Notes: generated by a model not told the origin, from the sequence alone. A stretch of DNA of 64,000 nt from Eubacteriales bacterium (GCA_030524175.1 JAUNHC010000008.1:62001-126000); one strand, 5' to 3'; numbered from the stretch's first letter, positions 17,450-27,289 are shown. A program made the numbers and translations.

Positions 17450-18579
17450 TTCTTACCTCCGCCGCAATCTTTCTGTTTCTCTTGTACAGTTGCAAGTCTT
17501 TTTTTCAGTATCTGGAACCTTGGATTCTCCTCCAAAAATGAGAAAACAGGATTCTCTGTCACTGCCCCTGTCATATCCTTCAGCACAAGGCGCATATCCC
17601 GGGGCATCTGATATCCTAGGGCACTTTCCTCCAGCCACTGGTCCAGCCTGTCAAAAAACTTATCGCCGTGAAGAGAAAAATTTTTCAAATTCCTCTCTAT
17701 GAGCAATACATAATCCTCCAGTGACGCAATGGTCTTCTCCTCATCCCTTTTATTCCCATAATAAATTGCCTCGCCGCAGAAAAAGCCCACCAGCTTATGA
17801 GGCATCAGACTGTCCATGGAAAAAGCCTCAGCAAATTTCCGGATACATTTCATCCCCATTTCCTTGTTATCATCACTACAGAGGGAGAGATACATGCCCA
17901 GATAATCCATCATGATCACAAGCTGCTGGTACATGGAGGCCTGTACATATTCCATTGCCCTCTCATTCTCACCCAGCATTTGGTAAGCACTGATGATCAG
18001 ATACTCTGTAGGAAGAACCGCACGGACCTTCCCGCCCAGAAGACTTAAAATCTCTTCCGGCTCCTTCTTGTACATGCAGATGAATGCTTCCATGGCAAGT
18101 GCATCCTTATTCAGCAGTGTGTCTTCGCATTCCTGCTGGATCCTGCGGCAAAGAGCCTTTGCCTCATCCAGTATCATAATCCCTTCTTCCATGGAAGAAG
18201 CCAGCATAAAATTATTCAGATAAAGCTGGGCCATAGAAAAAAGGAGGGGATAGCAGGAATCATATTTCCGGATGAATTCCCTCACCTCATCCATCACCTT
18301 AAGAAAAGGCTGTTCTGCAAAAGCCCCGGAGAATTCCCGGTATTTTTTCTGAATCTCTTTATCGCTCAGCTGGGGATGATATCCCAGAAGCTCATCAATG
18401 CTGATGTTAAAGTAAGTGGCAAGCAGAGGCAGGATCGTAATATCAGGATAACTCAGTCCGTTTTCCCATTTGGAAACAGAAGCTTTGGATACACCGGCAT
18501 ATTCAGCAACCTCATCCTGGGTAACTCCCTTCGCTCTGCGCCTGGCAGTAAGGATACTGCCGATATTTAACTCCTTCAT
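17446..18579 (-). CDS. Xre-family regulator with long helical C-terminal domain
   Basis: Of 377 residues, the first ~65 are a classic HTH_3 domain (GSILTARRRAKGVTQDEVAEYAGVSKASVSKWENG split over two helices). The remaining ~300 form a helical, TPR-like domain (KYREFSGAFAE, YVQASMYQQLVIMMDYLGMYL), as in Rgg/PlcR/NprR-like or transporter-linked Xre regulators that may sense a peptide. The gene leads the ABC transporter operon with a four-base overlap, so it probably controls it. No obvious pheromone gene is next to it. The ATG at 18579 is preceded by AAGGAGGAAC. Confidence 0.88.
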   Translation of the reverse strand: MKELNIGSILTARRRAKGVTQDEVAEYAGVSKASVSKWENGLSYPDITILPLLATYFNISIDELLGYHPQLSDKEIQKKYREFSGAFAEQPFLKVMDEVREFIRKYDSCYPLLFSMAQLYLNNFMLASSMEEGIMILDEAKALCRRIQQECEDTLLNKDALAMEAFICMYKKEPEEILSLLGGKVRAVLPTEYLIISAYQMLGENERAMEYVQASMYQQLVIMMDYLGMYLSLCSDDNKEMGMKCIRKFAEAFSMDSLMPHKLVGFFCGEAIYYGNKRDEEKTIASLEDYVLLIERNLKNFSLHGDKFFDRLDQWLEESALGYQMPRDMRLVLKDMTGAVTENPVFSFLEENPRFQILKKRLATVQEKQKDCGGGKK

Positions 18580-18726
18580 AATGTGTTCCTCCTTGTTTCT
18601 AACAGTTTATCTTCTTTTCATGGAGCAGGCAATAGAGTCTGATGAAACTTTTGTTTATTTTGTCAACCGTGAGGAAACTTATGCAAACAAAAAGGAGGCG
18701 GTTTTCTCCGTCTCCTGAATATCCCA

Positions 18727-20313
18727 TTATTTCTGGTTGGCCGGCTCTACGGCAACTGATTTCCCTTTTATCTTCGCATGGTTCACTGCGTCCAGGATCT
18801 CTCTGGCGTATTCCCGTGGAACCTCCACAAACGTATATTTATCATACATATCAATGGTCCCTACTATCTTGCCTGGCATTCCGCTCTCCCCTGCAATGGC
18901 GCCCAGGATATCTCCCGGCTTCGCCCGGTCCTTCTTGCCTATGTTGATAAACAGTCGTACCATTCCAGGCTCTTCTGCTCCTGTATTCTCAAACATGTCA
19001 TCACCGGATGGCTGGTCATCCCTTGCCCCTACACAGAGCTTCAGAAGAGCTGCCGCCATATCCATGCTTGTCAGATCAGACTGGTTTACTTCCTCCTGGA
19101 TCGTCTCAAGGAAGAAAGACAGATCGTCATTTTCAATCATATATGCGATCTCATCCAGTACCTTGTCAATCTTAGTGTTTGCCACATCATCAAGAGAAGG
19201 AACCTTCTGCGCACGGATCTTCGTATTGCAGTATCTCTGGATTTCTTTCAGCTTATACACCTCTTTGCCTGAAACAAAGGAGAAGGATCTTCCCACACGG
19301 CCTGCGCGCCCTGTCCTTCCGATACGGTGTACATAATACTCATCATCCTGAGGAAGATCATAATTAAATACTGCCTCAATCTCATCAACGTCAATTCCTC
19401 TTGCCGCCACATCGGTAGCCACCAGGATCTCAGTTTTGCCGCTCCGGAAACCCTGCATCACACGGTCTCTCTGAGCCTGCTTCATATCTCCGTGAAGTCC
19501 TGCAGCAAAGTAACCTCTTCCAAGAAGTCCGTTAACAAGATTGTCTACCTGCTTCTTGGTATTACAGAATACAACCGAAAGCTTAGGATGGTAAATATCC
19601 AGAAGCCTTGAAAGCACCTCTTCTCTGCTCTTGGGTTTCACTTCATAATAAAACTGCTCTATGTTAGGTACGGTGAGTTCTCTCTTCGTCACCTTTATAA
19701 GCTCAGCATCTTTCTGGAATTTCTTTGTGATCTCCAAGATAGGCCTGGGCATGGTTGCGGAAAAAAGAACAATCTGTCTTTCTTCGGGAACTCCCGCAAG
19801 AATTGTTTCTATATCTTCCCTGAATCCCATGTTAAGCATCTCATCTGCCTCATCAAGGACTACGGTGTGAAGCTCATCCATTTTCAGCGTTTTTCTGCGC
19901 ATATGGTCCATCACACGTCCGGGAGTTCCTATTACAAGCTGAACACCGCTCTTTAAAGAACGGATCTGTTTCACGATCTCCTGTCCGCCGTAGATAGGCA
20001 ATATCTTAATCCCATGTATATAGGCTGCAAGATTACGTATTTCCTCCGCAACCTGTATGGCAAGCTCTCTTGTAGGGCAAAGAACGATCGCCTGCAGCTT
20101 TTTACTTTTCGGGTCGATTTTCTCTAACAGAGGGATACCAAAGGCTGCCGTCTTTCCTGTACCTGTCTGTGCCTGGCCGATAATATCACGGCCTGACCTT
20201 ACAGCCGGAATGGCTTTCGCCTGGATCGGAGATGCCTCCTCAAATCCCATATTTTTTACTGCTTTCAAAATAGCGGGGCTTAGCCCCAAATCTTCAAATA
20301 TAACTGTCTCCAT
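18727..20313 (-). CDS. DEAD-box RNA helicase with DbpA-type RNA-binding domain
   Basis: This 528-residue ATP-dependent RNA helicase likely acts in ribosome assembly or RNA decay. All motifs are present: AQTGTGKTAA (I), PTRELAIQV (Ia), TPGRVMDHM (Ib), VLDEADEML (II), FSATMP (III), ATDVAARGIDVDE (V) and HRIGRTGRAGR (VI). The last ~80 residues (RLFINIGKKDRAKPGDILGA...) are a DbpA/YxiN-like RNA-binding domain that in known members targets 23S rRNA. The ATG at 20313 has AAAGGAAAT upstream. A promoter about 100 bases up gives a long leader, common for cold-responsive helicases. Confidence 0.94.
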   Translation of the reverse strand: METVIFEDLGLSPAILKAVKNMGFEEASPIQAKAIPAVRSGRDIIGQAQTGTGKTAAFGIPLLEKIDPKSKKLQAIVLCPTRELAIQVAEEIRNLAAYIHGIKILPIYGGQEIVKQIRSLKSGVQLVIGTPGRVMDHMRRKTLKMDELHTVVLDEADEMLNMGFREDIETILAGVPEERQIVLFSATMPRPILEITKKFQKDAELIKVTKRELTVPNIEQFYYEVKPKSREEVLSRLLDIYHPKLSVVFCNTKKQVDNLVNGLLGRGYFAAGLHGDMKQAQRDRVMQGFRSGKTEILVATDVAARGIDVDEIEAVFNYDLPQDDEYYVHRIGRTGRAGRVGRSFSFVSGKEVYKLKEIQRYCNTKIRAQKVPSLDDVANTKIDKVLDEIAYMIENDDLSFFLETIQEEVNQSDLTSMDMAAALLKLCVGARDDQPSGDDMFENTGAEEPGMVRLFINIGKKDRAKPGDILGAIAGESGMPGKIVGTIDMYDKYTFVEVPREYAREILDAVNHAKIKGKSVAVEPANQK

Positions 20314-20420
20314 ATATTTCCTTTCTTGTTTGTTCTATGGTAATAATGACAACGTACACAGCCGTAAATTAACCCGGCCGCTCATACAGTGGTCACCTAG
20401 CCCATAGCCGCATGGAGACT

Positions 20421-20450
20421 ATCATAACACACTTGCTTTCTAATTGTCTA
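20421..20450 (-). promoter_or_regulatory. Promoter of the DEAD-box helicase gene
   Basis: Minus strand TAGACA (20445-20450), 18 bases, TATGAT (20421-20426). The roughly 100-base leader to 20313 contains small GC-rich hairpin potential (CCATGCGGCTATGG, GGCCGGGTTAA). Confidence 0.6.
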
Positions 20451-20475
20451 CTTTTATTTTCTGAAAACCATCCGG

Positions 20476-22038
20476 TCACAGCATGGGTGCCAGCAGACGA
20501 AGGACGTTCTGCATGGCCCTGACAGCCATATTCCTGTTTCTGCAGAACTCCAGATCAATAAGCTCGCAATACTCCAATGTCTCCATAAAGTCCTGCTTAA
20601 TATCAGCTATAACACTGTTTCTGTACATCCATACACCATCCTCAAAATGCAGGTAAAGACTTCGGTAATCCAGGTTGATCGTGCCCACAACGCTGATTTC
20701 ATCGTCACATACAAAGGATTTGGCATGGAGAAATCCCGGCTGGTATTCATAAATCTTCACACCGGCCTCCAATAACTGTTCATAATAAGACTGGGTAAGA
20801 AGAAATACCATTTTTTTATCCGGCACCGCCGGAGTCATGATACGCACATCCACTCCGCTCTTGGCAGCAAGACAGAGGGCTGTCATCATTTCATTGTCAA
20901 TGATCAGATAAGGGGTGCAGATATAAACGTAGTGCCTGGCCCTGTTGATAATATTCAAATATACATTCTCACCCACTATCTCATCGTCCAGGGGAGTGTC
21001 ACAGAAGGGCTGTACAAAACCGCTGGTTTCAAAAGGCTCAGGATGGTAGGTATGAGGAAAGTAATTGTCGAACACACAAGGCTCCTTGGAACGGGTGACC
21101 ACATTCCACATGTGAAGAAACATGGCGGTCATGTTCCATACTGCATCCCCCTTGAGCATAACAGCAGTATCCTTCCAATGTCCGAAACGTTCCTTCTGGT
21201 TAATATATTCATCCGCCAGATTGATCCCCCCGGTAAAACCGATATATCCGTCTATAATACAAAGCTTTCTATGGTCCCTGTTATTCTGGATCACATTAAG
21301 AAGAGGGCGGAAGGCATTGAACACTTCACATTTGATCCCTTTCTCCCTGAGATGCATATAATACTTATGAGGCAGTGTGGTAAGGCACCCAAAATCATCA
21401 TAAATGAGACGTACATCCACTCCCTGGGCTGCTTTTTTCTCCAGGATATCCAGGATCGTGCGCCACATCACACCGTCGTTGATAATAAAATATTCAATAA
21501 AAATATAGTGTTCTGCCTGCTCCAGTTCCCTTACCAGAACAGGAAACATATCATCCCCCACCTGAAAATACTCTGCAACTGTATTCTCGTGGACCGGATA
21601 ACCTGAATGCATCCGGATATATTCCGACTGATTAAACACGGAACAGTCCGTTTCTTCCAATTTCCTGCTGGTTTCTTCATCTTCCCTCAGATATTCCTCA
21701 CTCTGCTGAAGGATTTCATCAAATCTTTCCTCCATAGCAGTCGCTATTCTGGACTGTCCGAATAAAATATACAACACAAGTCCGAAAACAGGAATCGTAA
21801 GGATAAGCATAGTCCAGGCCAGCTTATAAGAAGGGTTTATCTTTCTGTTTACAATCCACAGAACTACCAGAATACTGAGAATGTTCAAACCTATAGAAAT
21901 ATATTTAGAATACCCCATGAGACGCCAGACTGTCAGAAAAATCCACCCCAACTGAATGAGCAGGGCAAATACGACATAAAAAATCCGGTTGAACAGAAGT
22001 TTCGCTATTTTTTTCAGTGGCATTATAATTAAATTCAT
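20476..22038 (-). CDS. cls: Cardiolipin synthase (phospholipase D family)
   Basis: This 520-residue membrane enzyme condenses two phosphatidylglycerols into cardiolipin. Two N-terminal membrane helices (about residues 15-65) precede two HKD phosphodiesterase motifs: HRKLCIIDG (H-x-K-x4-D, ~residue 236) and HAKSFVCDD (~415). There is a glycine-rich GFTGGINLADEY after the first HKD and VVGTINLDYRS after the second. Length and layout are standard. The ATG at 22038 follows AAGGATTAAAC. Confidence 0.94.
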   Translation of the reverse strand: MNLIIMPLKKIAKLLFNRIFYVVFALLIQLGWIFLTVWRLMGYSKYISIGLNILSILVVLWIVNRKINPSYKLAWTMLILTIPVFGLVLYILFGQSRIATAMEERFDEILQQSEEYLREDEETSRKLEETDCSVFNQSEYIRMHSGYPVHENTVAEYFQVGDDMFPVLVRELEQAEHYIFIEYFIINDGVMWRTILDILEKKAAQGVDVRLIYDDFGCLTTLPHKYYMHLREKGIKCEVFNAFRPLLNVIQNNRDHRKLCIIDGYIGFTGGINLADEYINQKERFGHWKDTAVMLKGDAVWNMTAMFLHMWNVVTRSKEPCVFDNYFPHTYHPEPFETSGFVQPFCDTPLDDEIVGENVYLNIINRARHYVYICTPYLIIDNEMMTALCLAAKSGVDVRIMTPAVPDKKMVFLLTQSYYEQLLEAGVKIYEYQPGFLHAKSFVCDDEISVVGTINLDYRSLYLHFEDGVWMYRNSVIADIKQDFMETLEYCELIDLEFCRNRNMAVRAMQNVLRLLAPML

Positions 22039-22097
22039 GTTTAATCCTTCTTCTTCACGTAGATTCCTTCCTACCAGTCTTCATATGCCCGGTAGTT

Positions 22098-22128
22098 AAA
22101 AATCCCTGACTAAAAGTCAGGGATTTTT
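22098..22128 (-). terminator. Terminator of rpsU
   Basis: A perfect 14-bp stem AAAAATCCCTGACT / AGTCAGGGATTTTT with a three-base loop lies 8 bases beyond the rpsU stop. Confidence 0.92.
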
Positions 22129-22136
22129 GCGCACAA

Positions 22137-22313
22137 TTAATTATATTTACGTTTTCTTGCGGCTTCAGATTTTTTCTTACGACGAACACTTGGTTTCTCG
22201 TAATGCTCTCTCTTGCGGATTTCCTGCTGGATACCTGCTTTAGCACAGCTTCTCTTGAATCTGCGAAGAGCGCTATCTAAAGTCTCGTTCTCTTTTACGA
22301 TTACATTTGACAT
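22137..22313 (-). CDS. rpsU: Ribosomal protein bS21
   Basis: The 58-residue small-subunit protein begins [19 protein letters not shown] and ends with a basic tail ([19 protein letters not shown]), both diagnostic of S21. The start at 22313 is set by family length; an in-frame extension to 22463 has no homologous character and crosses the promoter. It is a single-gene unit with a promoter at 22392-22421 and a terminator at 22098-22128. Confidence 0.97.
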   Translation of the reverse strand: MSNVIVKENETLDSALRRFKRSCAKAGIQQEIRKREHYEKPSVRRKKKSEAARKRKYN

Positions 22314-22391
22314 AGACTCACACCTAACCTCCCTCCAGTTGTAGATTGTGCTTAAATACAACTGTCTGGGTATTTTTCTTGCACATCTGAT

Positions 22392-22421
22392 ATTATATAT
22401 CATAGGGCTGAGGTTCGTCAA
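22392..22421 (-). promoter_or_regulatory. rpsU promoter
   Basis: Minus strand TTGACG (22416-22421), 18-base spacer, consensus TATAAT (22392-22397), leaving a leader of about 72 bases. Confidence 0.75.
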
Positions 22422-22487
22422 CAGATTTTGGGGATTTTTTGGAAAAAATATTTTTAACCCCAAAGGCCTGCTGTACCGTACCCTTAA

Positions 22488-25127
22488 TTAATGTAACTGA
22501 TCGGCCAGCAGATTCTGTACAGAGTCTATTGCTTCCTGTGCTTTCTCAGGATTTTTGCCTCCGGCCTGTGCCATGTTGGGACGGCCTCCGCCGCCTCCGC
22601 CTACGATGGCGGCTGTTGCTTTGATCAGATTTCCGGCGTGTGCTCCGGCTTTCTGGGCAGCGTCGGTAGCCATGGCAAGGAGGTTGACTTTTCCGCCGTT
22701 TACTGCTGCAAGTACCACAACACCTTCCCCAAGCTTCTCTTTGAGCTGGTCGCCAAGATCACGGAGACCATTCATGTCTACACCTTCCACTTTGGCAGCC
22801 AGAAGTTTTACACCTTTGACTTCAACAACCTTGTCCATAACATTACCTAAGGCACCCTGGGCAAGTTTGCTCTTTAAGGATTCATTTTCGCTCTGAAGGG
22901 CTTTTATCTCACCCTGTAAATGGGAAATCTTGTCTGTAATTTCGGAGGGGCTGGCCTTAAGGGCTTTTGCTGCCGCATTCAGAGTTTCCTCCTGCTTTTT
23001 ATAATATTCCAGAACACCGTTTCCGGTAAGCGCCTCAATACGGCGTACTCCCGCAGCGATGCCTGACTCGGATATGATCTTAAAGAGCATGATGGAACCG
23101 GTGTTGGATACGTGAGTACCGCCGCAAAGCTCCTTGGAGAAGTCTCCCATGGATACCACACGGACCTCCTGGTCATATTTTTCACCAAAAAGAGCCATTG
23201 CTCCTGATTTCTTAGCCTGTTCAATATCCATCACGTCTGTGGTGACTTCGATGCCTGCCTGGATCTGCTCATTTACAAGAGCTTCCACCTTTGCCAGTTC
23301 TTCTGCAGTCATGGCCTGGAAATGGGCAAAGTCGAAACGCAGTCTGTCAGGAGTTACCAGGGAACCTTTCTGCTCTACATGGGCTCCCAGAACTGTTTTC
23401 AACGCTTTCTGAAGAAGATGTGTGGCACTGTGGTTTTTCTCTGTGTCTTTTCTTCCGGCTGTATTTACTTTCAGGGAAACAGTCTCTCCTGCGGAGATCA
23501 TTCCTGACTCCATATGGCCTACATGGCCGAATTTGCCGCCCCGGAGCTTGATGGTATCTTCCACGATAAATTTACCGTCAGCAGTCCCGATCACGCCGGT
23601 ATCACCTTCCTGGCCGCCCATAGTGGCATAGAAAGGTGTCTTCTCAACGAAAATAGTCCCCTTCTGTCCCTCCATCAGAGAATTCACAAGCTCTGTCTCA
23701 GTGGTCAGGACTGTCACCTTGGAATCAAAGGACAGGTGATCATACCCAACAAATTCTGAAGTCACAGATGCATCAATCTCATCGTATACGGTAGCATCAG
23801 CTCCCATATAATTTGTGACCTCACGGGCTTCACGGGCTTTTGTACGTTGTTCTTCCATTGCCTTGCGGAAGCCGTCTTCATCAATGCCGTAGCCCTTTTC
23901 CTCCAGGATTTCCTTTGTAAGATCCAGAGGGAATCCGTAGGTGTCATATAATTTAAATGCATTGTCACCGGAAAGTGTGCTGCCGCCGGCTGCTTTCATT
24001 TCCTCTTCCATATCAGCAAGGATACGCAGTCCCTGGTCAATAGTCTTGTTAAACTGGTTCTCTTCATTTGTGAGAACCTTAAAGATAAAGTCTTTCTTCT
24101 CTTCCAGCTCAGGATAACCGTCGCAGGAACTCTTGATCACCATATCGCTTAACTTGGCCAGGAAGGTTCCTTTAATGCCAAGGAGGCGTCCATGTCTTGC
24201 GGCACGGCGGATCAGACGTCGGAGCACATAACCCCGGCCCTCGTTTGTAGGCATGATCCCGTCTGAGATCATGAAGGTTGCAGAACGGATATGGTCGGTG
24301 ATCAGACGGATGGACACATCATCGTCATAAACCTTTCCATACTCTTTGCCGGCCACTTCACATACAAGGTTACGCAGGGCACAGATAGTATCCACATCAA
24401 AAATAGAATCTACCTCCTGAACCACAACTGCCAGACGCTCCAGCCCCATACCTGTGTCGATATTCTTATTGCTCAGTTCTGTATAATTTCCGTTTCCGTC
24501 ATTCTCAAACTGGGTGAACACATTGTTCCACACTTCCATATAACGGTCACAGTCACAGCCTACCGTACAGCCTTCTTTGCCGCAGCCGTATTTTTCTCCT
24601 CTGTCATAATAAACCTCTGAACAAGGACCGCAGGGACCTGCCCCGTGCTCCCAGAAATTATCTTCCTTTCCAAAACGGAAAATACGCTCTGCCGGAATAC
24701 CAATGTCTTTATTCCATATGTCAAAGGCTTCATCATCATCAAGATACACAGAGGGATAAAGGCGGTCCGGATCAAGGCCTACCACCTGTGTAAGGAATTC
24801 CCATGACCATTCAAGAGCTTCTTTCTTAAAATAATCACCAAAGGAAAAATTGCCCAGCATCTCAAAAAAAGTACCATGACGTGCCGTCTTTCCTACATTC
24901 TCAATATCGCCGGTACGGATACATTTCTGGCAGGTGGCAACTCTGTTCCTTGGCGGAATCTCGGCCCCTGTAAAATATGGTTTCAATGGAGCCATACCTG
25001 CATTGATCAGCAGAAGACTCTTATCTCCCTGTGGTACCAGGGAAAAACTCTTCATGACCAGATGTCCTTTACTCTCCATGAAGTCAAGAAACATCTGACG
25101 AAGTTCGTTCACTCCGTATTTCTTCAT
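22488..25127 (-). CDS. alaS: Alanyl-tRNA synthetase
   Basis: An 879-residue class II synthetase starting at ATG 25127 (GGAGGAAAT upstream) with MKKYGVNELRQMFLDFME. Class II motif 1-3 region, the editing-domain zinc motif (HSATHLLQKAL, later KELCGGTHV) and the C-terminal oligomerisation/C-Ala domain with GGGGGGRPNMAQAGG are all present. Length is normal. It lies 56 bases downstream of tyrS with a dispersed palindrome between them and no separate promoter seen, so it may be carried by the tyrosine T-box transcript. Confidence 0.97.
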   Translation of the reverse strand: MKKYGVNELRQMFLDFMESKGHLVMKSFSLVPQGDKSLLLINAGMAPLKPYFTGAEIPPRNRVATCQKCIRTGDIENVGKTARHGTFFEMLGNFSFGDYFKKEALEWSWEFLTQVVGLDPDRLYPSVYLDDDEAFDIWNKDIGIPAERIFRFGKEDNFWEHGAGPCGPCSEVYYDRGEKYGCGKEGCTVGCDCDRYMEVWNNVFTQFENDGNGNYTELSNKNIDTGMGLERLAVVVQEVDSIFDVDTICALRNLVCEVAGKEYGKVYDDDVSIRLITDHIRSATFMISDGIMPTNEGRGYVLRRLIRRAARHGRLLGIKGTFLAKLSDMVIKSSCDGYPELEEKKDFIFKVLTNEENQFNKTIDQGLRILADMEEEMKAAGGSTLSGDNAFKLYDTYGFPLDLTKEILEEKGYGIDEDGFRKAMEEQRTKAREAREVTNYMGADATVYDEIDASVTSEFVGYDHLSFDSKVTVLTTETELVNSLMEGQKGTIFVEKTPFYATMGGQEGDTGVIGTADGKFIVEDTIKLRGGKFGHVGHMESGMISAGETVSLKVNTAGRKDTEKNHSATHLLQKALKTVLGAHVEQKGSLVTPDRLRFDFAHFQAMTAEELAKVEALVNEQIQAGIEVTTDVMDIEQAKKSGAMALFGEKYDQEVRVVSMGDFSKELCGGTHVSNTGSIMLFKIISESGIAAGVRRIEALTGNGVLEYYKKQEETLNAAAKALKASPSEITDKISHLQGEIKALQSENESLKSKLAQGALGNVMDKVVEVKGVKLLAAKVEGVDMNGLRDLGDQLKEKLGEGVVVLAAVNGGKVNLLAMATDAAQKAGAHAGNLIKATAAIVGGGGGGRPNMAQAGGKNPEKAQEAIDSVQNLLADQLH

Positions 25128-25151
25128 TACTATTTCCTCCTGAATTTTTTT

Positions 25152-25181
25152 GTAACAGTTCACACAAGTCTGAATTATTAC
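25152..25181. repeat. Dispersed palindrome, copy c
   Basis: GTAACAGTTCA...TCTGAATTATTAC fills the gap between the tyrS stop and the alaS ribosome site, so it is transcribed if the two genes form an operon. Confidence 0.65.
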
Positions 25182-25183
25182 AT

Positions 25184-26413
25184 TTATTTAATACAAACTT
25201 TATTGAATTTCTTCTTTCCTCTTTTAAGGACAACGCCCTCGCCTTCCAGGGTTTCCCGGGCAACCACATGCTTGAAGTCTGTGATTTTCTCACCGTCGAT
25301 GGAAACACCGCCCTGCTCAATAGCACGGCGTCCCTCGGAACGGGTGGGTACAAGCCCTGCTTTTACCAACAGAGAGATCAGATCGATGGTTCCGTCCTCT
25401 CCAAAATCTTCACCGGTAAGCTCAGTGGTAGGCATATTCTCCGTGTTCGCTCCCCCTGCAAACAGGGCGCGGGCACCTTCCTGTGCCTTTTTCGCTTCCT
25501 CTTCACCGTGTACCAGGTTGGTAAGCTCGTAAGCCAGGATTTCTTTTGCCTTATTCAGCTGGCTGCCTTCCCATTTTGCCATCTCTTCGATCTCTTCGAT
25601 AGGAAGGAAGGTAAGAAGACGCATACATTTAATGACATCAGCGTCATCAACATTTCTCCAGTACTGATAAAAATCAAATGGTGCTGTTTTATTGGGATCA
25701 AGCCACACGGCACCGGACTGGGTTTTTCCCATTTTCTTACCCTCTGAATTAAGAAGCAGGGTAATGGTCATGGCATACGCGTCCTTGCCAAGTTTACGGC
25801 GGATCAATTCTGTTCCGCCCAGCATGTTGCTCCACTGGTCATCGCCGCCGAACTGCATATTACAGCCGTATTTCTGGTACAGCATGTAAAAGTCATAGCT
25901 CTGCATGATCATATAGTTAAACTCCAGAAAGCTTAAGCCCTTTTCCATACGCTGTTTGTAGCATTCTGCAGTAAGCATGCGGTTCACAGAGAAATGAGCG
26001 CCCACTTCTCTTAGAAGCTCAACATAATTCAGCCCCATGAGCCAGTCTGCATTGTTTACCATCAAGGCCTTTCCATCGGAAAAGTCAATAAAACGCTCCA
26101 TCTGCTTCTTGAAACAGTCGATATTATGCTGGATCGTCTCTGTTGTCATCATCTGGCGCATATCAGATCTGCCGGAAGGATCACCGATCATACCTGTTCC
26201 GCCCCCTAAAAGTGCAATAGGTTTATTGCCTGCCATCTGCAGACGTTTCATCAGGCACAATGCCATGAAATGTCCTACATGAAGGCTGTCCGCTGTGGGG
26301 TCGAACCCAATATAAAAGGTGGCCTTGCCGTTATTTACCATCTCTTTGATTTCGTCTTCATCGGTTACCTGGGCAATAAGACCCCGGGCTTTCAGTTCTT
26401 CCCAAACTGTCAT
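25184..26413 (-). CDS. tyrS: Tyrosyl-tRNA synthetase
   Basis: A 409-residue class I synthetase. The HIGH-like motif is HVGHF (DSLHVGHFMAL, ~residue 46), KMSKS-like is KMGKT (~230), and the C-terminus has an S4-like RNA-binding domain (SEGRRAIEQGGVSIDGEKI). It is the TyrZ/TyrS-type enzyme in which the KMSKS motif is often KMGKT. It is controlled by a T-box leader whose specifier codon is UAC. Confidence 0.97.
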   Translation of the reverse strand: MTVWEELKARGLIAQVTDEDEIKEMVNNGKATFYIGFDPTADSLHVGHFMALCLMKRLQMAGNKPIALLGGGTGMIGDPSGRSDMRQMMTTETIQHNIDCFKKQMERFIDFSDGKALMVNNADWLMGLNYVELLREVGAHFSVNRMLTAECYKQRMEKGLSFLEFNYMIMQSYDFYMLYQKYGCNMQFGGDDQWSNMLGGTELIRRKLGKDAYAMTITLLLNSEGKKMGKTQSGAVWLDPNKTAPFDFYQYWRNVDDADVIKCMRLLTFLPIEEIEEMAKWEGSQLNKAKEILAYELTNLVHGEEEAKKAQEGARALFAGGANTENMPTTELTGEDFGEDGTIDLISLLVKAGLVPTRSEGRRAIEQGGVSIDGEKITDFKHVVARETLEGEGVVLKRGKKKFNKVCIK

Positions 26414-26453
26414 GTTATTTTCCTCCTGTTTCTTTCATAAGTGTGTTTCAAGA

Positions 26454-26734
26454 CAAAAATCCCGGTTCATGTCCTTTTAGGACGAGAACCGGGTCCCGTG
26501 TTACCACCTAAATTCACAGAAGACTCGCATCCTCTGCCTCCGTAAGTGACGTAATCCATCACTCCAGCACAATAACGGGTGCCATTCCGCCGCAGCCTAC
26601 TCATAATTTCAGTGCAGAGCTCCGGGATGTATTCACATGAGTTCCACAGGCGCCTCTCACCGTCCGGCTGCTCTCTGTCTGCTTGTGCTCAGGCTACTTC
26701 TTCCCTTCAAAGCTTTTCGCATATACTAATAGAG
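26454..26734 (-). promoter_or_regulatory. T-box riboswitch, tyrosine-specific
   Basis: On the minus strand the leader has a Stem I with specifier context GAA-TAC-ATC; the TAC (tyrosine) codon is at 26629-26631. The T-box sequence TAGGTGGTAACACG is at 26497-26510, and a terminator hairpin (stem 26461-26475 / 26479-26493, T-run to 26454) sits before tyrS. Uncharged tRNA-Tyr would pair with the T-box and block termination. The specifier agrees with the gene. Confidence 0.95.
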
Positions 26735-26763
26735 AGTATACAAACAGAGAATTTATTTGTCAA
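26735..26763 (-). promoter_or_regulatory. Promoter of the tyrS T-box transcript
   Basis: Minus strand consensus TTGACA (26758-26763), 17 bases, TATACT (26735-26740), just upstream of Stem I. Confidence 0.85.
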
Positions 26764-26812
26764 GGAAAAATGGGTGCATTTTAACAACTTAAAGCAGGAA
26801 ACTGCGGTAAAC

Positions 26813-27289
26813 TTACCTCAACCCAACATCTTCAATAAGCCCATCCCCGTCAGCCGCCGTTGTTGCAAGTGTGTCGCATCTTTCGTTTTCCTCATGTCCG
26901 TCATGGCCCTTCACCCAGTGGAAAGTCACTTGATGGGGTTCTTTTGCTTTCAGGAGGCGTTTCCATAGATCCACGTTTTTGACAGGCTCATTTTTTCCCC
27001 GTTTCCAGCCCTTTTTCAGCCAGGAATCAATCCAGTGCTGGTTAAAGGCATCCACCAGATATTTAGAATCAGAGTACAGTTCAACCTGGCATGGCTTGGT
27101 CAGAGCTTCCAGGCCCACAATAGCAGCCATCAGTTCCATTCGGTTATTAGTAGTTTTTACATAGCCTTGGCTGAATTCTCTTTTGTGGAGTTCTCCTTTG
27201 GAGTCTGTGAAGTGGAGGACTGTGCCATAACCGCCCGGACCGTCAGGATTTCCTCTGGCAGCTCCGTCTGTATATATTTTAACTAGCAT
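26813..27289 (-). CDS. rnhA: Ribonuclease HI
   Basis: This 158-residue enzyme cuts RNA in RNA-DNA hybrids. The four acidic active-site residues are seen: Asp in IYTDGAARGNPDG, Glu in RMELMAAIVGLEAL, Asp in LYSDSKYLVDAF, and Asp in ERCDTLAT. The start is ATG 27289, which overlaps the end of the MutS-like gene by seven bases and has AAAGGAG ten bases upstream; a longer reading from 27319 would add ten unrelated residues. Confidence 0.94.
   Translation of the reverse strand: MLVKIYTDGAARGNPDGPGGYGTVLHFTDSKGELHKREFSQGYVKTTNNRMELMAAIVGLEALTKPCQVELYSDSKYLVDAFNQHWIDSWLKKGWKRGKNEPVKNVDLWKRLLKAKEPHQVTFHWVKGHDGHEENERCDTLATTAADGDGLIEDVGLR

Noticed and set aside
22314-22463. 50-residue N-terminal extension of bS21
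   Set aside because: It spans the promoter and leader and is not seen in the S21 family.
25128-25183. A second T-box or attenuator for alaS
   Set aside because: Only 56 bases, with the dispersed palindrome and a ribosome site; no T-box sequence.
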